A DNA stretch of 64,000 nucleotides from positions 51,275,809 to 51,339,808 of the forward strand of contig CM022955.1 in NCBI GenBank assembly GCA_012931725.1, given 5' to 3'. The notes under the pieces were generated by a model. That model ran no database searches. It worked only from the letters and a program-made list of their open reading frames with translations, and was not told the DNA's origin. How positions within the stretch are numbered: position 1 is the first letter of the stretch; the number at the start of each line of letters is the position of its first letter. This DNA is from Litsea cubeba (taxonomy: Eukaryota; Streptophyta; Magnoliopsida; Laurales; Lauraceae). Position numbers and translations under genes: made by a program. Of the stretch, positions 32,745-44,180 are shown one piece after another.

Positions 32745-33361
32745 AAAGACAGTGAGAAATGCCGTAGGAGCCAGAGTAGCGGCTTGGTCGTGGAAAGGGA
32801 ATACGAAGGGGAGAAACATGACTACTATGGCTACATTTGTAAAGTATGGGAATTGTCCTATCGGCACGGGGGTAAGGTGGTCTTATTTGAATGTGAATGG
32901 TACAACACTAGTACCAAGCACAAGATAAACATTGAAGACCATGTTACAAGCATTGATATCATTGGTCGTTGGTGTACGGATGATCCATTTGTCCTACCAA
33001 GTCAGGTGACACCAGTCTTCTGCATCAATGACACCGGCAGAGGAAAAAATTGGAGTCGTAGAACGGGTCAAGCCTCGGGGCATATGGGATGTCGGCCGCC
33101 AGGCGGGACAACGACGACGACGATGATGATGTGCCTAATGATGCATTTCAGCAGGACGAAACGACATTTGTTGTCCCCGTCCTCGTCGATGGTACTAGTG
33201 TCCAATACTCTATGGATGATATAGATCCTGAGATTGTTCTCAGTGATGAGTCAGCAGACAAGGATGGCCAAGACGAGGATGAAACATCGGCGGAGTACGA
33301 AGATGAAGAAGATAATGATGTTCATAGTGAGGAAGATGATGACATTGATCATGACATGTAG
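32745..33361 (+). pseudogene. CACTA transposon DUF4216 remnant
   Basis: From about 32745 the frame matches DUF4216, the domain at the C-terminal side of plant En/Spm TNPD-type transposases: SSGLVVEREYEGE, DYYGYICKVWELSY, KVVLFECEWYNTS and DDPFVLPSQVTPVFCIND. A frameshift near 33060-33090 moves it into an acidic tail (DDDDDDVPNDAF and further D/E runs) ending at TAG 33359-33361. The catalytic Transposase_21 part is missing, so it is non-functional. Confidence 0.85.
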
Positions 33362-33531
33362 TGTTTGTTTCAGGTTTTGCACATGTAACGATTAAGTAAA
33401 TAATAAAGATCTTGTCTTACATAATGACATTGTCTTCAATTTCATTTTTCTCCTCTGATTTGTTCATATATGGATTAAAAATTTTACATTTCACATTTTA
33501 ATCCTATTTATATATATCATAGCTGCAATAG

Positions 33532-35836
33532 ATGCCAAACAGAGGGAAAAAATGGGTCAAACCAAGAGAGTTGTCCCGTCAAGTGCAAGCATCCAATTAT
33601 TTATTAAAGATAAAAAATACAATTAAGAAGAATGCAGAAAAACTTGCGTCTCTAGGGCTCCAGCGGACCGCACGTGCTATATTTGGTTCGGCTAAAAGAG
33701 CAAACGAGAAGGGAAAGAAGAAAGTCATTGGGAATGATAAGGATGAGAACTACATTCCCACAGAAGATGATGATGTAGATGATGAGACACCTTGGTCTCA
33801 ATTAGATGAGGTAATTGTGATGTGAATGTCCATGACATGTACTTTAAAAATGTTATTTTTGATGTTGACACTCATGCTAAAATGATTTCCATTTCCATAT
33901 TGCATGTTAGATGTTGACATTCACTTTACTAATACTATTGATTTTTGATATTAATTATTTATTTTCCTTGTCACTTTGCTTTAATCCAGATTGCAGATAT
34001 GCCTCCGGATAGTAGGGCGAAACGTGCTCGGACTGTCGCAGCTGCACTCAGTTTAGCTGGTGTAGAGAGCACACATGAGGCCCTACCGACCACATCATCC
34101 TCACCGACTCAGCCTCTGACCACACAGCCCTCACCGACTCAGCCTCCGACTACACAGCCCTTACCTACCCAGCCTCAGCCGTCCCAGCTACCGTCGAGTC
34201 CTCATACAGTGGGTAGCAGCGTAGGTGAGAAAATTATGACCTTTTAAAATCCTGAATTCACTTCAATTTAATGATTTGTGTTCACTAACTCATTTAGCAT
34301 TGTCATCTTAACAGCGTCAGCCCCACCCTCTTCGCAACCCAGCCATGTAAGGGGTATTACGCGAGGGAAGAATGCGAAGAAGCTTAGGAGACAGCTGGGT
34401 CATAACATCCCAGTTCAGATCCCCATCTCCAGTCATAGACCAGAAGGGGAGCATGCCCCATTACTAGTTAACCATCTTGGGTTAGCCATTAGAGAGGTTG
34501 CCCCAGTAAGGCCCCATGGTTGGAAGAATCTTGACAGTGGGATCAAGCTTGCCGTTATTGCTGCAGTTCAGGTAAACTGAAACAAGAAATATGTACCCAA
34601 ATTATTATAGTTGTGCTCCTCATTACAATATCTGATTATATTTATTATTACTAATCTTTATATGGCTCTCCCCTAATTGCAGCAATTATTTGATATCGGG
34701 GACTACGAGGGTGATATGCAGATCAAGGCGGACATTGACCGCCAATGTGGAACTTTGTACAAGGGTTGGAAGTACGAGCTGCACCGTCACTACCTCGAGT
34801 TGTTGGAGCAGGGGGTTCCCTGACCCCAGGACCACCCGATACTTGGTTGTGATCCAGCTGATTGGCAGTTTATGATCTCACATTGCTGGGAATCACCAGC
34901 TTGGAAGGTAACTTCGGGATGTTATCTACAACAATTAATTATATTTCAACGTAATTCTATTAGTAATGATTTTATAAATGATTGCTATTGTATTAATGTT
35001 TTTCTATGTAGGTGAAGTCTAAAAAGGCTCAGGAGAGTCGAGCCAAGTTGCCATACAATCACACTAGTGGCTCCAGGTCATCCGCATCGAGGATGTCTAT
35101 GATGGTACTAGTTTTATTCATATGATGAAACTGCATTAAGTTTATTAAATTATCAATATGTAGCTATGTTTATATCTAATACAAACCTATTTCAGATAAC
35201 AAATGTCACAAAATGCCGGTCAGGCGCCGCCTATTACTCAGTTCTTCCGCGACACCCACTACAGACAAAAGAGTAATGAGTGGGTAAACGAGGTGGCTGA
35301 GCAGAGACATGTACATGTGCAAATAAATAAATTAAAAATTGAATAATGATGCCATATAAGCATTCTAAATCCCTTATTGTTCTAAATGGCAGGATGCCTT
35401 AGTGCAGCGGATTGAGGAGCAGTCGCAGCCCTCTGTTACAACTCCGATGAGTGAGGAGCAGATTGTTGTTGATGTGCTTGGGAAGAGGTCTGGATACTTA
35501 AATTGATATGGAATATATACGAGGTCCTCTTCATCCTTCACATAGTCTCGGGCGTCGCATTCTAAGGTGATTGCCTTGCGGGAGCAAGTAGCTGAGCAGG
35601 CTAGGAGGCAGGCTGAACAGGACAAGAGGGTGGCTGAGCAGGACAAGAGGATGGCTGAGCAGGACAAGAAATATCGTGCACTTGAGGCCCTCGTTCAGCA
35701 GTTGGCATCTGTAGCAGGTATAGATCCGACCGGATTATTGGACATCACGAGAGGGACCACTTCTGTTGGTAATGGCACAACTACTGGAGATCATGATGCG
35801 ACTCTGGGTGGTGGGGGTGCTCACCTAGGCCCATAG
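33532..35836 (+). pseudogene. Transposase_24 (TNPA-like) gene of CACTA-B, degenerate
   Basis: Exons inferred from GT/AG sites: 33532-33810, 33990-34224, 34315-34571, 34683-34907, 35012-35104, from 35196, and from about 35394 to TAG at 35834-35836. Visible parts are a basic N terminus, a P/T/Q/S linker (about 34080-34200), RPHGWKNLDSG, the plant transposase (Ptta/En/Spm) core YKGWKYELHRHYLE and PADWQFMISHCWESPAWK, then AKLPYNHTSGSRSSASRM, RSGYL, and a coiled coil with repeats AEQDKRV/AEQDKRM. A TGA at 34821-34823 breaks the core (arginine expected), the exon from 35196 does not join in frame, and a TGA follows RSGYLN. TNPA-like proteins bind subterminal motifs; this copy is likely dead. Confidence 0.82.
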
Positions 35837-36219
35837 GTAAAAAAAATTAAAATTATCACTTTATGTTAATACTTCGTATATTTAATATATTGTGATAGTA
35901 AACTAAACATTCGGGTTTATGTTAATACTTCGTATAGTTAATATATTTTATTTTTGGTAAATTTCCCTTTATGGAATACAGTTTGTTTCAACTTTCTAGT
36001 GATCTCCCTATTGTGCCGTCTTATGAGCCGTATACTTACTAAGCTAATCACGTAAACATGTGTTAGTTATGTTTCATTCCATATATTTATAAAGAATCAA
36101 GATGTAAACAATTGGATCTTCATCTTGTTCACAATGTAGGTAATTGGGTTCAAAGCTTCAAGGTTGGGTTTAAAGGGACTGTGGATTACAAAGTCATATC
36201 TTGAAATGATAGTAGAAAA
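35837..36219. other. 3' flank of the TNPA-like gene, no gene seen
   Basis: AT-rich; nothing recognised before the TRIM. Confidence 0.5.
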
Positions 36220-36224
36220 CAAAG

Positions 36225-36745
36225 TGTAACGCCCCACCCTACACACATGCATGATATTGTCCGCTTTGGCCCACTGGCCTCACGGTTTTGTTTCTGATGG
36301 GCCTCAACCCATCAAAAGGCCTCATGCAAGGTAAGGGTGTAAGCTTTACATATAATCTCAATCACTTTCCTCTCTATAGTCGATGTGGGACTCCGAGGCG
36401 TCACATTCCACCCCCTTAAGGGGGCACGTTCCTGTGCAGTAGCCTGCCAGGCCCTGTAGCCTGCCAGCCCTCTTGGCCCACCCACATGGGAACCCGCCTA
36501 CATGCACCAGACCACTGCAGGGGACCCACACTCGAACTAGTCGAGAGTCGGCTTTGGTACCATTTGTAACGCCTCACCCTACACACATGCATGATATTGT
36601 CCGCTTTGGCCCACTGGCCTCACGGTTTTGTTTCTGATGGGCCTCAACCCATCAAAAGGCCTCATGCAAGGTAAGGGTGTAAGCTCTACATATAATCCCA
36701 ATCACTTTCCTCTCTATAGTCGATGTGGGACTCCGGGGCGTCACA
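36225..36745 (-). mobile_element. TRIM-B, 521 bp, intact structure
   Basis: Two 181-bp terminal repeats (36225-36405 and 36565-36745) that differ at four sites as read, flanked by perfect TSD CAAAG (36220-36224 and 36746-36750). Orientation is minus: the PBS, TGGTACCAAAGCC on that strand (36550-36562), lies next to the right repeat and is one or two bases off the initiator tRNA-Met complement. CCCCCTTAAGGGGG near 36411 lies at the polypurine end. The internal region is only about 160 bp and non-coding. Confidence 0.95.
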
Positions 36746-36750
36746 CAAAG

Positions 36751-38322
36751 GTATATCAATAAACATTATTCCTATGATAACTTTCCTCTTCACTCCTATT
36801 TATTGCACATTGTGTATTTTATATGTTGCTTTAGCTTCAGTCTTTTACAACCCTAGTGCACAACACATTTGTTGTCCCACAAAATGGTATAGCTTTTCAA
36901 TTAGTTGGATTTCTTCCTTGTGATGACTCCTATTAGATGCTAAATACTTCTGAGTTAATAAAAAAGTTTTCCCTTGCTCTTTTCTCACTTCCTTCATGTA
37001 ATTATCACATTCAACTTCATAACTGTCTTAAAAAGTGGTGCTCTTCAAAAGAACATGTAGGGGAGACTTTACTGTTTACTCCTTTGAAATGGAATGTTGA
37101 CTTCTTTAGTATGTGTGCTACACTTGTGTTTGACTTCAATGGGGGCCATATATGTCCAATTTAACTGGTTTGCTTGGAAATGGCTCAGTTCAGGTCATAT
37201 GCATGGGTTGGGTATGGGCTTAAGTTAAATTGCAGCTGGACAGGTTGAATTCAGAGTTTGGTATTTTTGGCTTCAAATTTTTATCCTATTATCAATGTTA
37301 CTCACAGGTTAATTATAAAAAATAAATATTGTTACTCACAGATTTGGTTTATGGAGGCCCAGCCATAGGCCAACCTGTTGATGACCTTCTATACCGTACA
37401 TCTCTTCTTTTTTTTGGTTATACACCATTGGTCTAGGTGATATCTTTAGAAAGATCTTATCTTGTCTATTGAAAGTGGATTAGTCTTATTCTGCAAGTGC
37501 TTAGACGGAAAAGATGATAAATATTTTGCTTGGATTGGGAAGAACATAATATTTGTTTTGTAGGGGTTAGTTTAGTTCTTGTAAAGTTGGATTCTCACAT
37601 GATCTTACTGTATCTTATTGTGTGCAGTAGTAGAATTTTTGTGGTATATTCGTACAGGTTGTAGGAACATTCTTATTGCCCCAGGCCAGCCTGCTGCATG
37701 CTCAAATTCGTCCACGGGCCAGGGAATAAAATCATGTGAGCCATAACCCATAGGGAAGGCCAATGTTTTAAAACTTAAAAGTCCTAACTGGGCTCAATAT
37801 CCAACCAAGTTGGTTGGACTCGGTTCAACTTGTAGACTCAGCTAGTTGTAGAAAGAAAAATGGAGATGTAGCTACTCTTATCTTTATTTTATTCCATGAC
37901 AAACAAATAAACCCTAAATTATGAATGTCATAATTGATAACTAGAATTTGGCTACAGATTCAATGGGAGTTGCAAGTTTTGAGTCTTGAGTCAATTGTGT
38001 GAGTACTAGAACTATAAAAAATGAAGCACGACTCCGTGTTCATCAAAACTCCCATGCCGTTTCTTTGAGGTTTGAAAAATTCACACTAGATTTCTAAGGT
38101 TTGGGACATGGGGTGAAGGTTGGTTAATTATTCTCGTGGAAAGGGAACATGTTGATTGTCCCTGGTAGATTTCCACCTCTAGTCAATTACTTAGCCCATT
38201 CAATTAAAGATGGTTTACTATTAGGAATTCTATAGGAATTACGGAGTGTGACCACTGAATTTGCAATGGCAGCAGCATACTCTCGAGGATGCTTTGTTCT
38301 AACGAGCTGTTTCTACTTGCAG
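36751..38322. other. CACTA-B interior, unassigned
   Basis: AT-rich, possibly captured intron sequence ahead of the eIF3b exon. No other protein is recognised. Confidence 0.45.
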
Positions 38323-38431
38323 ATACGTTTCAACCTCCGTTGCTTCATTTCATGAGATGGAAAATGGATTCAACATATGGTCTTTCAATGGCAAGTTACT
38401 CTATAGGATTCCCAGAGATCATTTCTATCAG
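38323..38431 (+). pseudogene. Captured exon of eIF3b
   Basis: A 109-bp segment with acceptor CTTGCAG and donor GTATAT. The frame reads YVSTSVASFHEMENGFNIWS then FNGKLLYRIPRDHFYQ. This is the C-terminal propeller segment of translation initiation factor 3 subunit B (conserved HEMENGFNIWSF.G.LLYR...HF.Q). eIF3b scaffolds the eIF3 complex on the 40S ribosome. Nothing else of the gene is recognised here. Confidence 0.85.
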
Positions 38432-38744
38432 GTATATTTAATCGACACCCTCTTCTGTAAAGATGTCATATGGTTTGAAGGTGCTCATTTCTAAAAGTCA
38501 AACCTCATGTATTTTTTTTCTTTTAAATATGGACATGAGAATTATAATATTAGGTTGTTTCTAATTTAATTTTAGTGTTTTGGGGCACATTCTCTTAATT
38601 TATGGTCATTTTTAGGGGCCTAAAAGGAGTTGAAACTCATTTAACATGCCTAAGAATTTGTGATTCTGATATGAGTTGGGGAAGGAAAATATAGAGGGTA
38701 AATAGGACTAAATGTATGACCATTTTTGTTTCAACTACAACGGT

Positions 38745-38935
38745 TCACAAATAGGATTCCCGGTTAGAGAATTATGAGCGAAACATGGGGTTTTCCAACA
38801 CTTTAGGCTCGAAAACGGCCCCGCCGGGGGTCCGGAACGGGAATCGGCCGCCGAAAAATTGGAAAACCGGCACGATCACTTCGCTCGAGGGTAGAGTAAC
38901 TTGTAGGAATTGACAGCTCGCAATTTGAGCAAGGT
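38745..38935 (+). repeat. Isolated copy of the 171-bp repeat
   Basis: Starts CGGTTCACAAATAGGATTCCC and ends in CTTCGCTCGAGGGTAGAGTAA plus a short tail, as in the array units at 40625-41720. It lies between the eIF3b and CTP synthase fragments. Confidence 0.85.
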
Positions 38936-39366
38936 TGGTGTTGAATTTTTTTATTGCCTTGGAAACACCTTTTTCTTTTTTATAAATTTACCGTTGCACT
39001 TGCTGTAGTTAACTGATATCATTGAAGTGTAGCATGAAAACTTTCTGCATGTCTTCATAACAAGGTCAAAATAATGAAGGTCTAGCTGTTATATTGGCAC
39101 CCAGTAAACTGGTATTTATTGGCTGATATGCAAGATACATTTAAGGTTGCAGTCTATGAACAGGGAAAGCAAAACAAAAAGCTGGAGAAAAAAGTTCAAA
39201 AAGCAATTACTGCTACTGGGGGAAATGGTGAATTAGTTTGTTTAGTTTGTTAAGTTGCCTATTTATGATGGGATATGATGAGGACATGGCATAGTTGAAA
39301 AGCTTATAATTTGTAGCTATGGCATAGTTGAATTAGTTTGTTTAGTTTTCTTTTTCTTTCTTTTAG
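38936..39366. other. CACTA-B interior, unassigned
   Basis: A K/Q-rich frame near 39150-39230 after a possible acceptor could be another exon. Not recognised. Confidence 0.35.
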
Positions 39367-39415
39367 ATATGGCAATGTGAATTATGTAGATGAGAGACAT
39401 CGACATAGATATGAG
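39367..39415 (+). pseudogene. Captured exon of CTP synthase
   Basis: A 49-bp segment with acceptor TTTTAG and donor GTTCGT. It encodes YGNVNYVDERHRHRYE, a signature of CTP synthase (UTP to CTP, glutamine-dependent), where (E/D)RHRHRYE is near invariant between the synthetase and amidotransferase parts. Only this short exon is present. Confidence 0.8.
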
Positions 39416-40089
39416 GTTCGTGTCATTTCAACATGGTTTATAATTTTCATTGCTAGTTTCTGATGTGTTACCCTCATTCAAATTTGAGCCTTGATAGGGT
39501 TACTTGTGCAAAGACTGATAGAGTTGTCTTTGACTCTATAGGAACATTTGTGGCATGTGTGAAATAAAGTTTATTCAGCAGCAGGCCCCTCATGAACATC
39601 ACGTAGCATAAAAACTCTGCCATTTCGTTCATCATGTGTAGAACATTGAACATGAGCTAGTCTGAGAATAAGTCTATTCAGTAACAGGCCCCTAATGACC
39701 ATTTTCATAAGTCTTTTGTTAAAAATCCTTAGCCAACCAATCTAACTTAAAAATGTGCAAGTGACTTATCAAATGACTACAGTACCCGTATGAAACCAAA
39801 TTCAATTATTTAAGCTTAGCTTTATCTATTTCAATCATGGATGCTTCCTCAAAGCTTTCATCTTTTTCCATACATTGTGGCAAAAACATAAAAACTATAG
39901 ACCTAAAAGTAATTGTCATTTGGAACTACTTACTCAACCAGAATGAGAACGAAGGACTATTTTCCGCAGTAGTGTTCAATTTTACAGTAGTTGCTTTCAT
40001 CATTTTTCCTTCCTGTTAGTCTATATCTTGGAATCAATTCCTTTTATTTTAGTTATACCCTCTAATGTTCTGTTGAACACTCTTGGCAG
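39416..40089. other. CACTA-B interior, no gene seen
   Basis: AT-rich. GCAACAGGCCCCT-like motifs near 39582 and 39690 form a weak direct repeat. Confidence 0.4.
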
Positions 40090-40155
40090 TTAATGGGGTG
40101 CATGCATAGTCTTAAAGCTGTGTTTCTTCTCCTGGATACTGCTCTCAATAACATG
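40090..40155 (+). pseudogene. Captured exon, probable plant membrane protein
   Basis: A 66-bp segment with acceptor TTGGCAG and donor GTAAGT. It encodes LMGCMHSLKAVFLLLDTALN followed by NM. The hydrophobic pattern MH(S/T)L.AVFLL.DTALN is that of an uncharacterised plant multi-pass membrane protein family (At1g10660/At1g70505 type, from memory). Clear as an exon form, less sure as to family. Confidence 0.5.
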
Positions 40156-40624
40156 GTAAGTAACACTACTCCTATTATACATACTAGAGGAATTAATACC
40201 AAGCCATAGTTTGAAAACTTGTTTTGAGTTCTGACTTTCCCTAACTTGGGCTAATTCAACGCAACTAGGTAGGTTACAGAGTGGAGCAACTAGAATGAAC
40301 CCAACAGAATACTCAGCCTAACTTGCCTGAGTTACTCGACTCATTGACCTTCTGAATTGCTCAAGTTTCAAAGTTCTTCAACACTCCACCAAACCCAAGG
40401 TTATGAATAGCTATTTTGCTCTTATCAAGTGGAGGTCCATGGCCGGTGATCCAGACTTGAGATCATCAATCCAATTTGCCTACGCTGGAAAAATCATACC
40501 CCTAGAACAGCCAAGAGTGCTAGATCCTGGCCATGCAATACTTAGCATTACCATTTTGAATTTGGACCATTGGCTTCTCTTACTCAGTCTATCACAAGCC
40601 AGCTATGGCAGACCATTTTGAAGT

Positions 40625-41720
40625 GCTCAAGGGTAGAGTAACCCGTAGGAACTGGCGGTTCGCAGATAGGACTCCCGGTTAGAGAATTAGAAGAAAAAAC
40701 ATAGGATTTTCCAACACTTATGCTCGAAAACCGTCCGCCGGGAGCCCTGAACGGGAAACGGCAGCGGGAAAAATAAAAAACCAGCACGAGCACTTCGCTC
40801 GAGGGTAGAGTAACTTGTGAAAACTGACGGTTCGCAAATAGGACTCCTGGTTAGAGAATTACTTGTGAAACATGAGATTTTACAACACTTAGGCTCGAAA
40901 ATGGCCCGCCAGGGGCCCGGAACGGGAATCGGCCGCCGGAAAATTGGTAAACCAGCACGAGCACTTCGCTCGAGGGTAGAGTAACTTGTAGGAACTGATG
41001 GTTCGCAAATAGGATTCCCGGTTAGAGAATTACGAGCGAAACATGGGGTTTTCCAACATTTTAGGCTAAAAAACGACCTGCTGGGGGTCTGAAACGGGAA
41101 TCGGCCGCCGAAAAATTAGTAAACCATCACGAGCAATTCACTCGAGAGTAGAGTAACTTGTGGGAACTGACGGTTCGCAATTAGGACTCCCGGTTAGAGA
41201 ATTACGAGCGAAATATGGGATTTTCCAACACTTTAGGCTAAAAAACGGCCCGCCGGGGGTCCGAAACGGGAATCGGCTGCCGGAAAATTGGGAAACTGGC
41301 ACGAGCACTTCGCTCGTGCGTAGAGTAACTTATAGGAACTGACGGTTCGCAAATAGATCTCTCGGTTAGAGAATTAGGCTCGAAAACGGCCCTCCGGGGC
41401 CCGGAACGGTAAACAGCCTCGGGAAAAATCGGAAACTGGCACGAGTACTTCGCTCGAGGATAGAGTAACTTGTTTGAACTGACGGTTCGCTAATAGGACT
41501 CCCAGTTAGAGAATTGGGTATAAAAACGTTTAATTTGGAACACTTAGTCTCGAAAATAGGCACTGGAACCGGCCATCGAACAACTTAGAAATCAGCACGG
41601 ATACCTTGTTGAATGCCAAAGTAACTTGTTGGAATTGACAGTTAGTAAATTGGACTTCTAGTTAACAAATTAGACCACAAAACCGCCTGATTGTCAACAC
41701 TTAGGCTGAAAAAAAGTCCG
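40625..41720 (+). repeat. Tandem array of an approximately 171-bp GC-rich repeat
   Basis: Six full units and a decayed seventh. GGTTCGC recurs near 40660, 40830, 41001, 41172, 41344 and 41484, a spacing of about 171 bp until the last. Each unit contains CCGGTTAGAGAATTA, TTTCCAACACTTAGGCTCGAA, AACGGCCCGCCGGGG, GGGAATCGGCCGCCGG and GAGCACTTCGCTCGAGGGTAG. Base composition is much richer in GC than the neighbours. Related single copies are at 38745-38935 and, inverted, 29295-29485. Confidence 0.92.
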
Positions 41721-42124
41721 CTGAAAAACTTAGGAAAATTTTTATATATATACATGTTTGTTTCATTTATAATTTAATTCATTGAAAAGAATTTAATGTT
41801 GTTTTTGTCATTGCAGATTGATGGATGCTTTGGGGACGGTTGCAGACTTGTGGGGTTGGAGGACTTCTTTTTGGTTTATTTGTATATATATATATATGTA
41901 TATTGGACATTTATTTGAGACAATATCATTATTGATTGTAATATTTGTTTAATTAGATGAATGATTTAATGAAAAATGGAGATGGTTGTTTGTTTATTTT
42001 GTAACATTTGTTTAATTGAATTTTTTATGTTGAATATAGGTATATGAACATGTTTATTTTTTATACAGGTGTATAAACAGGTTTACAGGAAAATAATAAT
42101 GAAGAAATCAATATAATATTTAAA

Positions 42125-42470
42125 AAAAAAGGTCCTTTGCCGACGAAAATTTGCGTCGGCAAAAGCAAAAATTAAAATTAAAAAAAATATATAAAATGAT
42201 TTTACCGACAAATATTTTTATCGGGAAAATTAAAAATTAAAATTAAAAAAATAAATAAAATGATTTTGCCGACAAACATTTTCGTTGGAAAAATTAAAAC
42301 TAAAAATTCAAGAAAAAATAAAGTGATTTTGCCGACGACAATTTTCATTGGCAAAGTTAAACTAAAAATTTAAATAAAAAATAAAGTGATTTTGCCGTCG
42401 CATATTTTTGTCGGAAAAATTAAAACTAAAAATTAAAAAAAAATAAAGTGATTTTGCCGGTTAGAGAATT
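42125..42470. repeat. CACTA-B right subterminal motifs
   Basis: About six units of the type TTTTGCCGACAAA...TCGG(A/C)AAA spaced near 60 bp, a variant (TTGCCGACG) of the left array. They stop abruptly at CCGGTTAGAGAATTACAG. Confidence 0.8.
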
Positions 42471-42474
42471 ACAG

Positions 42475-42575
42475 TGAGTTGGTGACTCAAATCCATATGA
42501 GAACGTGTGCCACCCCTCGATATTCGTGCAAGAATGTGGGACCTCTGGCCGGGGGCGTGATAGCTTGAGTTCAAT
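42475..42575. repeat. Possible LTR-end scrap
   Basis: CACCCCTCGATATTCGTGC to GGGGGCGTGATA resembles the last 100 bases of the 24942-27783 solo LTR. The end is mutated (GTGATA for GTGACA) and no duplication is seen. A broken remnant at best. Confidence 0.35.
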
Positions 42576-44180
42576 TACTAATCCATGCTGTGTGTGTGCG
42601 GGGTAGCTTTAGACAATGCCCGGACGTTTTTTTTTTTTTTTTATAAGAACGTCCTTATTTGGGCCCACTAGGATGCATGATGATCATGAAAGTCAATTGG
42701 ATGGAAAGATCTATGCAAGACCTATCTATGCGCAAAGTCTTAAACTCCATAAAATCATCTTAACGATTTGATCCATGACACTAAAATTTAATGGTAAGGA
42801 AAAGTTAGATGAGTGTTGAATTTGAACCTGTGACTATTCATGGGAGTCGTGGGGTAGTATGTGTGAAGAAATTAGATTGACTCAAGATGGATCCATGACA
42901 ATAAAAAGAGCAAAAAAAAAAAAAAGGGGCCATTTTTAAAGTGGGTTTTGGAGAATTACCCATTGCGTCTCTATATAAAAATATGTCCTGGTTGTATTTT
43001 CTTCTCAGAGGAAGCACTCTCTTTCCTCCATGTTAATGAAATGTAATACCAGCTAAGATAGCACATATCTGTTTTAGTTATCTATATCTGAAGGTACTTT
43101 CACTTCACTTCCAGTACATATATAGGATCACTCTTTGCATGGAAATGTAAAGATAGATATCTATTAGCAATCTTCAACTATTGAATCGAATATTTGCATG
43201 ATAAACATAAAGTCTAGGGCGGTGCTTCCATATCCATTGATGAATACCAAATCTAAGAACGTCTGGTTTTTAATTATTTTGGCCATTAAACACCAGCACC
43301 AAAATGGGCAAGGAACAATATTGTCAAAGAGCTACAGTCTCCATTCACACACTATGGTCACTAGATTGCCATGCACCTGCTTATTATGTACTCGGAACCA
43401 CACATATGGTTGGCCAGTCCTTGATAGTGCACCTTCCAAATGTGATGCAAATTAATAGGTTTTAACATGGTGAGGACCACATTTTAACCGTTCGAATCAT
43501 CCAATCATGCATATGGCATGTGATCCCCATCGAGCAACACATGGGGAGACTAACACGATTTCGTCATAGTTGCCATCTATGTAACGATTTCGTCACGTGG
43601 GTAATTTTATCCAAAATAATGTATGACACACTAACACGATTGCGTCGTTTCTCCATCATTCTTCACTAACTCATCTAATCAGAGTTTAGGGATAATTTTT
43701 TCATAAAAATAATTAAATTTATGGTAACACCTGTTTCTTATAGGTATAAAAACATATGGATGTTCTCACGCTGTGCTAAATAAGTTATAATAATGCCATC
43801 AAAAAGGTTTTTTTTTTTAAGTATTAATTTTTTTTAAAGGGTTTTTTTTATTTAATTACATTTTTTTTTTTTTGCAAGGAATAATTTTGTGAAAGGAATA
43901 ATGTCTCTTTTTTTAAAGGAATAATTTTCTGAGAGGAATATATATATTTCTTAATATGACGTTGAAAAAAACAGAAAGTTAAAATGCGTCCATTTCTATT
44001 GTAATTGAATTGATTCGGCGGATAAAACATATATGTGACTAAATGACTCATTTGACTTATCAACAAAGTGGAGGTCATCACTCAAATCTGTATCCTTTGT
44101 GGTTAGAAGTCCATCAATGATGGGACCCATGCCATTAAAGATGTGGAACATGGATGCACATATCATGTAACCCAACTTAA
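42576..44180. other. Intergenic sequence, no gene seen
   Basis: AT-rich. A TATATAAAAAT box at about 42971 followed by a CT-rich stretch could be an old LTR or an unlinked promoter. No frame supports a gene. Confidence 0.45.

Larger units (their letters stand above)
22848..42470 (+). mobile_element. CACTA-B: large degenerate CACTA element
   Basis: Begins CACTACAACAAG in the RNase H end of copia-B. The same subterminal motif, TTACCGACG...CGTCGGTAA, recurs at 22860-23640, 28220-30250 and 42125-42470, tying the parts into one element of about 16 kb after removal of the solo LTR and TRIM-B. The interior holds a DUF4216 remnant, a Transposase_24 gene, captured exons and a 171-bp array. The right terminus (expected TTGTTGTAGTG) is not found. 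The block stops at a junction near 42460 where the hairpin motif fuses to a scrap of the 171-bp repeat (CCGGTTAGAGAATTAC), so the right end appears deleted or rearranged. The right limit is therefore approximate. Confidence 0.72.
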
